Origin: Halomonas sp. LR3S48
GTDB lineage: Bacteria > Pseudomonadota > Gammaproteobacteria > Pseudomonadales > Halomonadaceae
Assembly: GCF_025725665.1 (NCBI RefSeq)
Contig: NZ_CP107009.1
Span: 310,001 to 374,000, forward strand
Length of the DNA stretch: 64,000 nucleotides
Direction of reading: 5' to 3'
The notes beneath the pieces were generated by a model that was not told where the DNA came from, did no database searches, and saw only the letters and a program-made list of their open reading frames with translations. A program made the translations under genes and the position numbers. Below, in pieces: positions 24,437 through 32,621 of this stretch (within the stretch, counting starts at the first letter, position 1; each line of letters starts with the position of its first letter).

Positions 24437-25507
24437 ATGGCGGCCCACCGGGTGCCGCCAGGCAGGAATTTATGGGAGTGGGGCTTGACCGTCACGGTAT
24501 CCATGCATTTCGTCAACGAGCTGTTCCGCGGCGTGCCCGAGAGCGAAGCGGCGCGCGAGGCGTATCTCGCGCGCGCCGGGATCTCGCCGTTTCTGCTCAG
24601 CGCCCCTCACGGCCGGGTGACCGTGGAGCAGTTCGCCACGCTCTACCGCCTGCTGGTCAACGAGCACGACGACGAGACGCCGGGCTTCTTCGCCAGGCCG
24701 CTGCGCGGGGGGACGCTGAAACTGCTTTGCCTGAGCGTGCTGGAGGCGCCGACACTCAAGGTGGCGCTGCACCGCTACACGCTGTTCTTCCGCATCGTGC
24801 TGGACGACTTCGGCTACGAGTACAGCGTCGATAACGGCTTGGCGCGGGTGGCGCTGGTGGAGCACCAGCCACCGATGGGCAGTCGTATTCTCATCCACGA
24901 GCTGATGCTCAAGCTGTTCCACGGCATCAGTTCGTGGATGATCGCGCGCAAGATTCCGCCGCTGATGATGGAGTGTGCCTACGAGCCGCCGGCGCATAGC
25001 GCCGATTATCTCTACTTCTATCCGGGCAAGGTGAGTTTCGAACGGCCGCAGACCGCCATCTACTTCGATGCCGCCCTGCTCGAGCAGCCGATCCGCCAGA
25101 CCAAGCAGCACCTGGGCGCCTTCCTGCGCCGGGCGCCGGCCGACTGGTTCTACGTCTCCTTCGCCGATCGCCTGGTGTCGCACCGGGTGCGGGAACACCT
25201 CGCGCGGCACCTGGCCACGTCGGGCTCGGTGCACGACGTTGCACGGGCGCTGCACATGTCGGTACGCACCCTGGCGCGTCGGCTGGCCGACGAGGGCACC
25301 CACTTCCAGGCGGTGAAGGACGAATTCCGGCGCGACTTCGCCATCCAGGCGCTGACCCGTTCCGAACGGCCGCTGCCGGCCATTGCCGACGAGCTGGGCT
25401 TCACCGACCTGGCCTGCTTCAGCCGTGCCTTCAAGGGGTGGACGGGGAACTCGCCTGCCGCCTATCGGCGGGCAATTGCGGCCTTGCCTCAGCCTGCCTT
25501 GGCTTAG
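24437..25507 (+). CDS. AraC-family transcriptional regulator (Arabinose_bd/OruR type)
   Basis: Up to 356 residues, with an N-terminal Arabinose_bd-like domain (residues ~30-200) and a C-terminal AraC helix-turn-helix pair (SVHDVARALHMSVRTLARRLADEG, and IADELGFTDLACFSRAFKGWTGNSP). The start is uncertain. ATG 24437 opens the frame, TTG 24485 has the best ribosome-binding site (GGGAG), and ATG 24503 begins the conserved part. It is divergent from the LolD-like/FtsX/AttH operon, which it may regulate, and its stop overlaps the convergent AraC gene by 4 bp. Confidence 0.83.
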   Translation: MAAHRVPPGRNLWEWGLTVTVSMHFVNELFRGVPESEAAREAYLARAGISPFLLSAPHGRVTVEQFATLYRLLVNEHDDETPGFFARPLRGGTLKLLCLSVLEAPTLKVALHRYTLFFRIVLDDFGYEYSVDNGLARVALVEHQPPMGSRILIHELMLKLFHGISSWMIARKIPPLMMECAYEPPAHSADYLYFYPGKVSFERPQTAIYFDAALLEQPIRQTKQHLGAFLRRAPADWFYVSFADRLVSHRVREHLARHLATSGSVHDVARALHMSVRTLARRLADEGTHFQAVKDEFRRDFAIQALTRSERPLPAIADELGFTDLACFSRAFKGWTGNSPAAYRRAIAALPQPALA

Positions 25508-26538
25508 TTTTCCTTTCGAAACTGATGCGGTGACTTACCTGTCCAGCGCTTGAAGGCTCTTCGAAAATTCGCACTGTCGCTGAACCCCAATCTCGCGGCT
25601 ATGTCCTCAGTACTCATTTTCGTGGCCAGCAAGTACTCGGCTGCCAAAGTGCACCGGGCATCATCCAGTATTTCCCTGTAGCTCGTCATTTCTGCATCCA
25701 GCTTTCTTCTCAGGGTGCGGGTAGTGATGCATAGCAGGTTGGCGACGGCTTCCATGCTGGGAAAGCTGTTCGGTGACATCATCAAGATTTGATAGACCTC
25801 TCCGGTAATCCCCGATGACATCTTGGCCTGTCCAAGAAGCTGGTTACACGTCTCCTGAAGCAGCTTGATGGAGAGCTGATTTCCTAATAAAGGGGATTGA
25901 TCGAGAATTTCTTTAGGGTAGTGGATTTCACTCGTCTCTTGTTCGAAGTGACAATCACACCCCAGGTGTTTTTCATGTATCTCTACAATGTCGGTTCCTG
26001 GATAGGAAAGCAGAGCCCTCATCGGCGTCAAGCTGGGCCCCACCGCGTCACGAATATGTATGATATTTTGCGCTACTTGTTGTTGTATCAAGAAATTGCG
26101 TGTCTTGATATTGGTGATGTAAGAATAGGCTTCCCTGAATTCAAAAATGGCAGCCTCGTCAGACTCTCGCCAGGTCATATGCATTGTCGGCGTGGCCAAG
26201 GGATGATATTTCACGCCAAAATTGAAGTAGTCTCTTATGGTTGGACTCGTGAGCAGGGCGTAACCGTACATACCGTAAGCGGTCAGATGCAATCTGGCAG
26301 CAGTTTCAAATGGAGTCGAAAGATTCGCACCCGCCTCGATGACGTTCGTGCAGGCATCGATGTACTGCTTTATCGAGACCAGGGTGGCGGGGTCCGTGAG
26401 GGCTTCCTGGCTCAAGCCCAAACCCCTCAGTACCTCCCCGACAGAAATGCCCTGCTCTGCCACAGCATCCACCAGGGCGACTATTTTGTATGGGGCATAG
26501 ATCTTTTGATTCAACAGGTTGGATTGAAAGCTGGGCAT
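25504..26538 (-). CDS. AraC-family transcriptional regulator, AT-richer than neighbours
   Basis: A 344-residue regulator of the same Arabinose_bd + HTH_18 architecture as the convergent gene. The C-terminal DNA-binding helices are MEAVANLLCITTRTLRRKLD and IAARLGFSDSANFRRAFKRWTGKSP. The DNA is visibly AT-richer than the surrounding 20 kb, suggesting later acquisition. It is divergent from the TRAP/SDR/BKACE operon starting at 26884, with 345 bp between, and is the best candidate for its regulator. ATG 26538 has GAGG upstream; a TTG at 26553 is the alternative. Confidence 0.85.
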   Translation of the reverse strand: MPSFQSNLLNQKIYAPYKIVALVDAVAEQGISVGEVLRGLGLSQEALTDPATLVSIKQYIDACTNVIEAGANLSTPFETAARLHLTAYGMYGYALLTSPTIRDYFNFGVKYHPLATPTMHMTWRESDEAAIFEFREAYSYITNIKTRNFLIQQQVAQNIIHIRDAVGPSLTPMRALLSYPGTDIVEIHEKHLGCDCHFEQETSEIHYPKEILDQSPLLGNQLSIKLLQETCNQLLGQAKMSSGITGEVYQILMMSPNSFPSMEAVANLLCITTRTLRRKLDAEMTSYREILDDARCTLAAEYLLATKMSTEDIAARLGFSDSANFRRAFKRWTGKSPHQFRKEN

Positions 26539-26883
26539 GCGGAGCCTCGGCAAGAATGTCCGAAAAAGACCTCATGAAGACCGTTTTCGACCTTCCCTGA
26601 TCCTAGGATACCTTTGTAAAGTGGCGCTGGACAATACGGCCCGCAGCACGAAAAGGGCTTTCCATGGCCTTACGGAAGCTCATTGCTGGTGGCTTGATGC
26701 CTCAGAACCTCCTTATGAGGAGTTTTCAAGCAATGAGCTTTAGCAGGGCTTATGTGTCCGGGACGGTTAATAACTCACGACATGAATTCCGCATCAACCC
26801 ACCGAGCCCCGGTAAATACAAGAAAAATAATCGTTGAAATTCCAAAAGCCGGTTCAAGCTGACTTAATCGAAAGGAAAACAAC
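26539..26883. promoter_or_regulatory. Divergent regulatory region with 12-bp inverted repeat
   Basis: This is the 345-bp gap between the AraC gene and the TRAP binding-protein gene. A perfect inverted repeat, aagctcattgct at 26676-26687 and agcaatgagctt at 26729-26740, encloses a small ctcct/aggag hairpin. The stretch from about 26770 to 26880 is AT-rich and ends in AAAGGAAA before ATG 26884. It probably holds both promoters and an AraC-type operator. I could not fix -35/-10 boxes with confidence. Confidence 0.45.
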
Positions 26884-27984
26884 ATGAGACCTCAGCACGC
26901 CATTATCCTCACTGGGTTCGCCCTCCTGACTTGCTTTGGCGCAAGTGCCCAAGCCCAGCAAAGCTGGACCATGACCTCTACTTGGCCGGACAGCATCGAT
27001 GCGGTCAAGATCGATCAGCACTGGGTGGAACTAGTCAACAAGCTGGCCGGTGACGAGCTTCAGATCGAGTTCCGCGCCGGCGGCACATTGATGCCTGGCA
27101 CCGAAGTGTTCGATGCCACCGAGACAGGCAGTATCGAGGCCGCCGGCGACTGGCCCGGTTATTGGGCGGGTCTCAACCCGGCGTTCTCGCCGCTGGCCTC
27201 TACCCCCAGCCTGTTCAATGCTTTGGACTACCTCAACTGGATCCAGCAGTGGGGCGGCCGCGAGCTTTACCGGGAGATCTACGGCCAGTTTGGCTTGGTT
27301 TACCTACCTTATGGCGTGTTGAATAACGAGTCTGGCTTCATGGGCCGTACTCCCATCGAGAGCCTGGCCGACCTGGACGGCAAACGCTTGCGTATCGCTG
27401 GCCGTGACCAAGGGCGTGTGATGGAGCAATTGGGTGGTTCCCAAGTGACACTTGCCGGTGGTGAGGTTTACCAAGCGATCGAGCGTGGCGTAGTTGACGC
27501 TGCTGAGTTCTCCGCACCGGGGATCGACTACAGCGTAGGCTTGGCTGAAGTGGCGGATTATTGGGCCACGCCGGGATGGCATCAATCCGCAACCGTGTTC
27601 GGCGTGATGATCAACAAGGACGCCTGGGACGCCCTCTCCGAGGAGACCCAGGAGAAGCTGGAGATCGCCGCCGATGCCACCCTGGCTTGGTCGCTGGCCT
27701 GGTCCGAGCGCCAGTCGACCGAGGGTACCATCAAGTTTCAGGAAGCCGGGGTGGAGATTTCCACCTATGGCGCCGAGGACATGGCGCGCATCCAGGAGAT
27801 TACCAATGAGGTGATCGTGCGCGGTGCCTGTGAGCACCCGGACCATGCCAAGGTCTACCACTCCATGATCAGCTACCTGCAGCACTACGCCAACTGGCGC
27901 GATATCTCCGTGCCCTACAACATGAGCCGCACCATGGACAACCTCCCATCCCTGGATGAGCTCGAGTCCTGCATGAACCAATAA
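26884..27984 (+). CDS. TRAP transporter substrate-binding protein (DctP family)
   Basis: A 366-residue periplasmic protein with a signal peptide ending at about residue 24 (SAQAQ). The size and the TSTWPDSIDAVKIDQHWVE start resemble the larger DctP group that includes keto-acid binders such as TakP, with RIAGRDQGRVMEQLGG near residue 170 carrying the likely ligand-carboxylate arginine. It delivers an organic acid to the DctQM pair encoded next. The co-transcribed dehydrogenases and beta-keto acid cleavage enzyme suggest a beta-hydroxy or beta-keto acid ligand. First gene of a six-gene operon. Confidence 0.88.
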   Translation: MRPQHAIILTGFALLTCFGASAQAQQSWTMTSTWPDSIDAVKIDQHWVELVNKLAGDELQIEFRAGGTLMPGTEVFDATETGSIEAAGDWPGYWAGLNPAFSPLASTPSLFNALDYLNWIQQWGGRELYREIYGQFGLVYLPYGVLNNESGFMGRTPIESLADLDGKRLRIAGRDQGRVMEQLGGSQVTLAGGEVYQAIERGVVDAAEFSAPGIDYSVGLAEVADYWATPGWHQSATVFGVMINKDAWDALSEETQEKLEIAADATLAWSLAWSERQSTEGTIKFQEAGVEISTYGAEDMARIQEITNEVIVRGACEHPDHAKVYHSMISYLQHYANWRDISVPYNMSRTMDNLPSLDELESCMNQ

Positions 27985-28079
27985 GGGCCGCGGGCGGGGC
28001 CTGCTGGCCCCGCCCTCCGAGAGAAACGGTGCCTCTTGCGCCGAGCCTCGTGAAGACCTCCAGATTCGAGATCCTCATC

Positions 28080-28583
28080 ATGAAAGTCATTGCCAGGGTC
28101 ATAGACGCCCTCAACGAAGGGTTCGGACGCCTGATCGCCCCACTACTTGCGGCAATCACGCTGATCGTGATCTATGACGTCGCCCTGCGCCTGCTCACCG
28201 GGCGACCCAGCGACTGGGCCTTCGACATCACCAAGATGCTGTTCGGCGCCCACTTCATGCTGATGGCCGCCTACGGCCTGCGCCACCATGCTCATGTCGA
28301 GGTCGACGTGCTCAAGCGCCTGTTCTCGCGCAGGAAGCAGGCCGCACTCGAGATACTCGGCTATCTGATCTTCTTCGTGCCATTCATCTGGTTGTTGCTT
28401 ACCTACGGGTGGGACTTCTTCGCGCGTTCATTCGACCGCAGCGAGACCACCTACGGCATGGTATCGATCCCCGTTTATCCGGTGAAAGGCGTTATCGTCC
28501 TCACCGCCGTGCTGCTCATGCTTCAAGCCGTTGCCATCGTGATTCGTGCCGTACAGGAACTGAGCGCAAAGGAGGCTGCATGA
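28080..28583 (+). CDS. TRAP transporter small permease (DctQ family)
   Basis: A 167-residue membrane protein with four TM helices and the DctQ features DVALRLLTGRPSDWAFDITK and AYGLRHHAHVEVDVL. It pairs with the large permease encoded next, overlapping it by ATGA. ATG 28080 is chosen as the start; its ribosome-binding site is weak, and a GTG at 28029 with GAGAG upstream would add 17 residues. Confidence 0.87.
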   Translation: MKVIARVIDALNEGFGRLIAPLLAAITLIVIYDVALRLLTGRPSDWAFDITKMLFGAHFMLMAAYGLRHHAHVEVDVLKRLFSRRKQAALEILGYLIFFVPFIWLLLTYGWDFFARSFDRSETTYGMVSIPVYPVKGVIVLTAVLLMLQAVAIVIRAVQELSAKEAA

Positions 28584-29908
28584 GCCCCGAAATGCTCACT
28601 CTGTTCATGTTCGGCGGCTTGCTCGTCGGCCTGTTCATGGGGCACCCGCTGGCTTTCGTGCTGGGCGGTGTCGCCGTGATGGGCGCCCTGTTCGGCCCTG
28701 GTATCAAGGTGCTTGGTACCTTGATCAACAACATCTATGGCAATTCCATGGACAACTACGTCCTGGTGGCCATTCCGCTGTTCGTGCTGATGGCGCGCTT
28801 CCTCAACGACTCGGGGGTCACCGAGAAGATGTTCGAGTCGATGCGCCTGCTGCTGGCCAACCTGCGCGGCGGCCTGGCGCTGACCGTGGTCATCGTCTCG
28901 GTGCTGCTTGCCGCGACCACCGGCATCGTCGGCGCTTCGATCGCGGTGATGGGCATGATCGCCTTGGTGCCCATGCTCAAGTACTCCTACAACAAGGAGC
29001 TCAGCACCGGTGTGATCATGGCCAGCGGCTGCCTGGGCATCCTGATCCCGCCGAGCATCATGCTGATCCTGATGGCGAGCTATTCGCCGGTGTCGGTGGG
29101 GGCGCTGTTCGCCGGGGCGCTGGTGCCCGGCGTGATGCTCGGCATGATGTATGCGCTCTACGTGCTGGTGATCTGCTACTTCAAGCCGAGCTACGGCCCG
29201 CCAGTGCCGGCTGAAGAACGCGCCAATGTGTCTACTGGCGAGCTGTTGGGCATGTTGTTCAAATACGTGTTACCGCCGATGGCGCTGATTCTCGGCGTAC
29301 TGGGTTCGCTGTTCCTCGGCATCGCCACGGCCACCGAGGCCTCGGCAATTGGCGTAGGTATTGCTTTCCTGCTGTTCCTGATCTTCGGTGATCGCAAGCT
29401 ATCTACCTGCTACCGCACCCTGATCGACGCCAGCAAGACCACCACCATGGTGATGCTGGTGCTGGTCGGCGCCACCGCTTTCACCGGAGTGTTCTCCCGC
29501 GGCGGCGGCATGCAGGTCATTCATGAGATGGTCATGGCCATGCCCGGCGGCACTACCGGTGCGCTGATCCTGATGCTGCTCCTGGTCTTCGTCCTGGGCA
29601 TGTTCCTCGACTGGACCGGCATCGTGCTGCTGAGCTTCCCGATCATGCTGCCGATCGTCGCCGACATGGGCGTGGACGTGCTGTGGTTCGTGGTGATGGT
29701 GGCCGTGGTACTGCAAACCTCATTCCTCACACCGCCGTTTGGCTATGCACTGTTCTACCTGAAGGGCGTGGCGCCCAAGGGGGTCGAGACCGTCGACCTC
29801 TACAAGGCGGTGATCCCCTTCTGCGCGCTGATCGTGTTGGCCTGCTTGCTGATGGCGTTCTTCCCGGTGCTTGTCACCGGTCTGCCTTCTGTACTGGTCG
29901 GCAGGTGA
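28580..29908 (+). CDS. TRAP transporter large permease (DctM family)
   Basis: A 442-residue membrane protein with about twelve hydrophobic segments. DctM signatures include FMGHPLAFVLGGVAVMG, GVTEKMFESMRLLLANLRGGLALTVV, GCLGILIPPSIMLILMA, and LTPPFGYALFYLKGVAP near the C-terminus. It uses an ion gradient (usually Na+) with the DctP/DctQ partners to import organic acids. An AAGGAGG site precedes the start, which overlaps the DctQ stop. Confidence 0.92.
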   Translation: MSPEMLTLFMFGGLLVGLFMGHPLAFVLGGVAVMGALFGPGIKVLGTLINNIYGNSMDNYVLVAIPLFVLMARFLNDSGVTEKMFESMRLLLANLRGGLALTVVIVSVLLAATTGIVGASIAVMGMIALVPMLKYSYNKELSTGVIMASGCLGILIPPSIMLILMASYSPVSVGALFAGALVPGVMLGMMYALYVLVICYFKPSYGPPVPAEERANVSTGELLGMLFKYVLPPMALILGVLGSLFLGIATATEASAIGVGIAFLLFLIFGDRKLSTCYRTLIDASKTTTMVMLVLVGATAFTGVFSRGGGMQVIHEMVMAMPGGTTGALILMLLLVFVLGMFLDWTGIVLLSFPIMLPIVADMGVDVLWFVVMVAVVLQTSFLTPPFGYALFYLKGVAPKGVETVDLYKAVIPFCALIVLACLLMAFFPVLVTGLPSVLVGR

Positions 29909-29945
29909 ATCAGAACGGTTCTGAGTTTCCAAGGAGTAAACGACG

Positions 29946-30719
29946 ATGAAAGTCATCGATAGTCTGATTCCACGCCCGGGCCTCCGGGTGCTGATTACCG
30001 CCGGCGCCAACGGCATCGGCTTGGTCATGGCCCAGGCTTTCCTTGAAGCGGGCGCTCGGGTACACGTCTGCGATATCGATACCCAGGCATTGGCGGCATT
30101 GCCCGAGGGTATCCGCCACACCCTGGCCGATGTCAGCCAGGAAGCCGACGTCGACAGGCTGTTCCGTGATGCCGCTGCCCTGGGCGGACTTGACGTGGTA
30201 ATCAACAACGCCGGCGTTACCGGGCCCACCGCCGGCATCGAGGAGATCGATGAGGATGCCTGGACACGCACCATCGATATCAACTTGAACGGCCAGTACC
30301 GGGTCGCGCATCGGGCCGTTCCGCTGCTGCGCGATAGCCAGGGCGTACTGATCAACCTCTCCTCGGTGGCCGGCCGCCTGGGCCTCGCCTATCGCACGCC
30401 CTACACGGCCAGCAAGTGGGCCATCGTCGGCCTGACCAAGAGCCTGGCCTCCGAGCTCGGCACCGAGGGGGTACGGGTCAACGCCATTCTGCCCGGTATC
30501 GTGCGTGGGCCTCGCATCGAGCGGGTCATCGCGGACCGGGCCGCCAAGTGCGGGCTCAGCTACGCCGAGATGGAGAAGGAGTATCTCTCCGGGGTTTCCA
30601 TGAAACGCATGGTCGAGCCCACGGACATCGCCGCCATGGCTCTGTTCCTGTCCGCTCCCGCCGGCGCCAATATCTCGGGCCAAGCGCTGAGCGTCTGCGC
30701 CAACGTCGAATCGCTGTAA
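29946..30719 (+). CDS. SDR-family NAD(P)-dependent oxidoreductase (first of two)
   Basis: A 257-residue classical short-chain dehydrogenase. Cofactor motif TAGANGIG is at residues 18-25, with Asp in HVCDID favouring NAD(H). NNAG, catalytic Ser in NLSSVAG, and Tyr/Lys in YTASKWA (about residues 154-158) are all present. In this operon it is a good candidate for oxidising a beta-hydroxy acid to the beta-keto acid used by the cleavage enzyme encoded next. It starts 37 bp after dctM. Confidence 0.85.
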   Translation: MKVIDSLIPRPGLRVLITAGANGIGLVMAQAFLEAGARVHVCDIDTQALAALPEGIRHTLADVSQEADVDRLFRDAAALGGLDVVINNAGVTGPTAGIEEIDEDAWTRTIDINLNGQYRVAHRAVPLLRDSQGVLINLSSVAGRLGLAYRTPYTASKWAIVGLTKSLASELGTEGVRVNAILPGIVRGPRIERVIADRAAKCGLSYAEMEKEYLSGVSMKRMVEPTDIAAMALFLSAPAGANISGQALSVCANVESL

Positions 30720-30862
30720 ACGACACCTTCAGGTAGCGCCGCCTGAACGCTGGCACCGAGTTTCCGGTGCCAGACGGCTCGCCTGTGCCCTGTTGCAACG
30801 CTCCCGATGGCCCATCGCTACTGACCGATCGCATCTGGACCTGACATACCTGGAGAGACCCC

Positions 30863-31795
30863 ATGGCATCGCAACGCAAGGTCATCATCACCTGCGCCCT
30901 GACCGGCGCGATCCACACCCCTTCCATGTCACCGCACCTGCCGGTCACCCCGGAGGAGATCGCCGAGGCGGGAATCGCCGCCGCCGAGGCCGGTGCCGCC
31001 ATTCTCCATCTGCATGCACGTGACCCGCACAGCGGCAAGCCCACCCAGGACCCGGCGGTCTTTGAGCGCATCCTGCCGCGCCTCAAGCGTGCCACCGACG
31101 CCGTCGTCAACCTTACGACGGGCGGTAGCCCCCACATGAGCGTAGAGGAGCGCATGCGGCCGGCCATCGAGTTCAAGCCCGAACTCGCCTCGCTGAACAT
31201 GGGCTCGATCAACTTCGGCCTGTTCCCCATGCTCAAGCGCTACGACCGCTTCCAGCACGAATGGGAGGTGGAGCACCTCGAGAAGAGTCGCGACCTGGTG
31301 TTCAGGAATACCTTCTCCGACATCGAGAAAACCCTGACGTCGGGCGCCCAGAGCGGCACGCGCTTCGAGTGCGAGTGCTACGACATCGGCCACCTCTACA
31401 ACCTGCGCAATCTCATGGATCGCGGCTTCATCGACGGTCGCGTTTTCGTGCAGAGCGTCTTCGGCATCCTCGGCGGTATCGGCCCCCATCCCGAAGACGT
31501 GCTGCACATGCGACGTACCGCCAATCGGCTGTTCGGCGACGACTATGAGTGGTCGGTGCTAGGGGCGGGCAGCCACCAGATGCGGATTGCCGCCCAGTCC
31601 GCCGCCATGGGCGGCCATGTGCGGGTCGGCCTCGAGGACTCGCTGTGGCTCGCACCGGGCAAGCTGGCCGAGAGCAATGCCAGTCAGGTGACCAAGGTGC
31701 GCAAGATTCTGGAAGGGCTCTCCTTGGAGATCGCGAGCCCCGACGAGGCTCGCGAAATGCTGCAGCTGAAAGGCGCCGACAAGGTCGGCTTCTGA
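30863..31795 (+). CDS. Beta-keto acid cleavage enzyme (BKACE, DUF849; Kce-like)
   Basis: A 310-residue TIM-barrel enzyme of the 3-keto-5-aminohexanoate cleavage family. Zn ligands are the His pair in ILHLHARDP (about residues 49-51) and the Glu of RVGLEDSLW near residue 250. Other signatures are NLTTGG, SLNMGSINF and SVFGILGGIG. These enzymes react a beta-keto acid with acetyl-CoA to give acetoacetate and a new CoA thioester. The actual substrate is open: specificity in the family is set by residues I cannot score without alignment. The neighbours (TRAP uptake, two SDRs) make a beta-hydroxy acid route likely. GGAGAG precedes the start. Confidence 0.88.
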   Translation: MASQRKVIITCALTGAIHTPSMSPHLPVTPEEIAEAGIAAAEAGAAILHLHARDPHSGKPTQDPAVFERILPRLKRATDAVVNLTTGGSPHMSVEERMRPAIEFKPELASLNMGSINFGLFPMLKRYDRFQHEWEVEHLEKSRDLVFRNTFSDIEKTLTSGAQSGTRFECECYDIGHLYNLRNLMDRGFIDGRVFVQSVFGILGGIGPHPEDVLHMRRTANRLFGDDYEWSVLGAGSHQMRIAAQSAAMGGHVRVGLEDSLWLAPGKLAESNASQVTKVRKILEGLSLEIASPDEAREMLQLKGADKVGF

Positions 31796-31819
31796 CGAGA
31801 TGAGAGGACGACGAATCAC

Positions 31820-32581
31820 ATGAAGATCAACGACAAAGTCATTGCCATCACGGGGGGAGCTCGCGGCCTCGGCTATGCCATGGCGCAGCGCCTCGGCAGC
31901 CAGGGCGCAAGAGTGGCCCTGCTGGACAGAAGTGCGGAAACCCTGGACGAGGCGGTTTCCGCGCTGACGGCCCAGGGCATCAAGGCCCACGCATTTCCGC
32001 TGGACGTTGCCGACGAGTCATCGGTGGTCGAGGCGTTCGCCGATATCGCCCAGCGACTGGGGGCGGTGGCAGGCTGCGTCAACAATGCCGGCATCACCGA
32101 CGACGCGCTGTTGCTCAAGACGGAAGAGGGTGCAGTCACAAAACGTATGTCGATCGAGTCGTGGAAGCGAGTGATCGACGTCAACCTGACCGGCGTCTTT
32201 CTGTGCGGCCGCGAAGCGGCGACGCAGATGGTCGAGACGGGGCAAGGGGGAGTGATCGTCAACATTTCGAGCATCTCCCGGGCGGGCAACATGGGTCAGA
32301 GCAATTATGCGGCCGCCAAGGCGGGGGTGCATGCGCTCACGGTGACCTGGGGCAAGGAGCTCGCCAGGTACGGCATTCGCACGGGCACGGTGGCGCCTGG
32401 ATTCATCGAGACTCCCATGACGGCCGCCATGCGTCCCGACATGTATGAAAAGGTGGCTGCCAGCGTGCCGCTGAAGCGACTGGGCGAGGCCGACAACATC
32501 GCCCAGAGCGTGGCGTTCATCTTCGACAACGACTACTTCACCGCAAGAATCATCGAGTGTGACGGCGGCTTGAGACTCTGA
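31820..32581 (+). CDS. SDR-family oxidoreductase, FabG-like (second of two)
   Basis: A 253-residue short-chain dehydrogenase with TGGARGLG at residues 12-19, NNAG, catalytic Ser in NISSISRAG and Tyr/Lys in SNYAAAKAG, and PGFIETPMT. The sequence is closer to FabG/acetoacetyl-CoA reductases than the first SDR of the operon. It might reduce or oxidise a 3-keto/3-hydroxy intermediate, possibly acetoacetate-derived. It starts 24 bp after the BKACE gene and ends the operon, 40 bp from the convergent thiolase gene. Confidence 0.85.
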   Translation: MKINDKVIAITGGARGLGYAMAQRLGSQGARVALLDRSAETLDEAVSALTAQGIKAHAFPLDVADESSVVEAFADIAQRLGAVAGCVNNAGITDDALLLKTEEGAVTKRMSIESWKRVIDVNLTGVFLCGREAATQMVETGQGGVIVNISSISRAGNMGQSNYAAAKAGVHALTVTWGKELARYGIRTGTVAPGFIETPMTAAMRPDMYEKVAASVPLKRLGEADNIAQSVAFIFDNDYFTARIIECDGGLRL

Positions 32582-32621
32582 CACTTCGACTCACCACGAT
32601 GCTTCCGGCGGCGTGCGGCTA

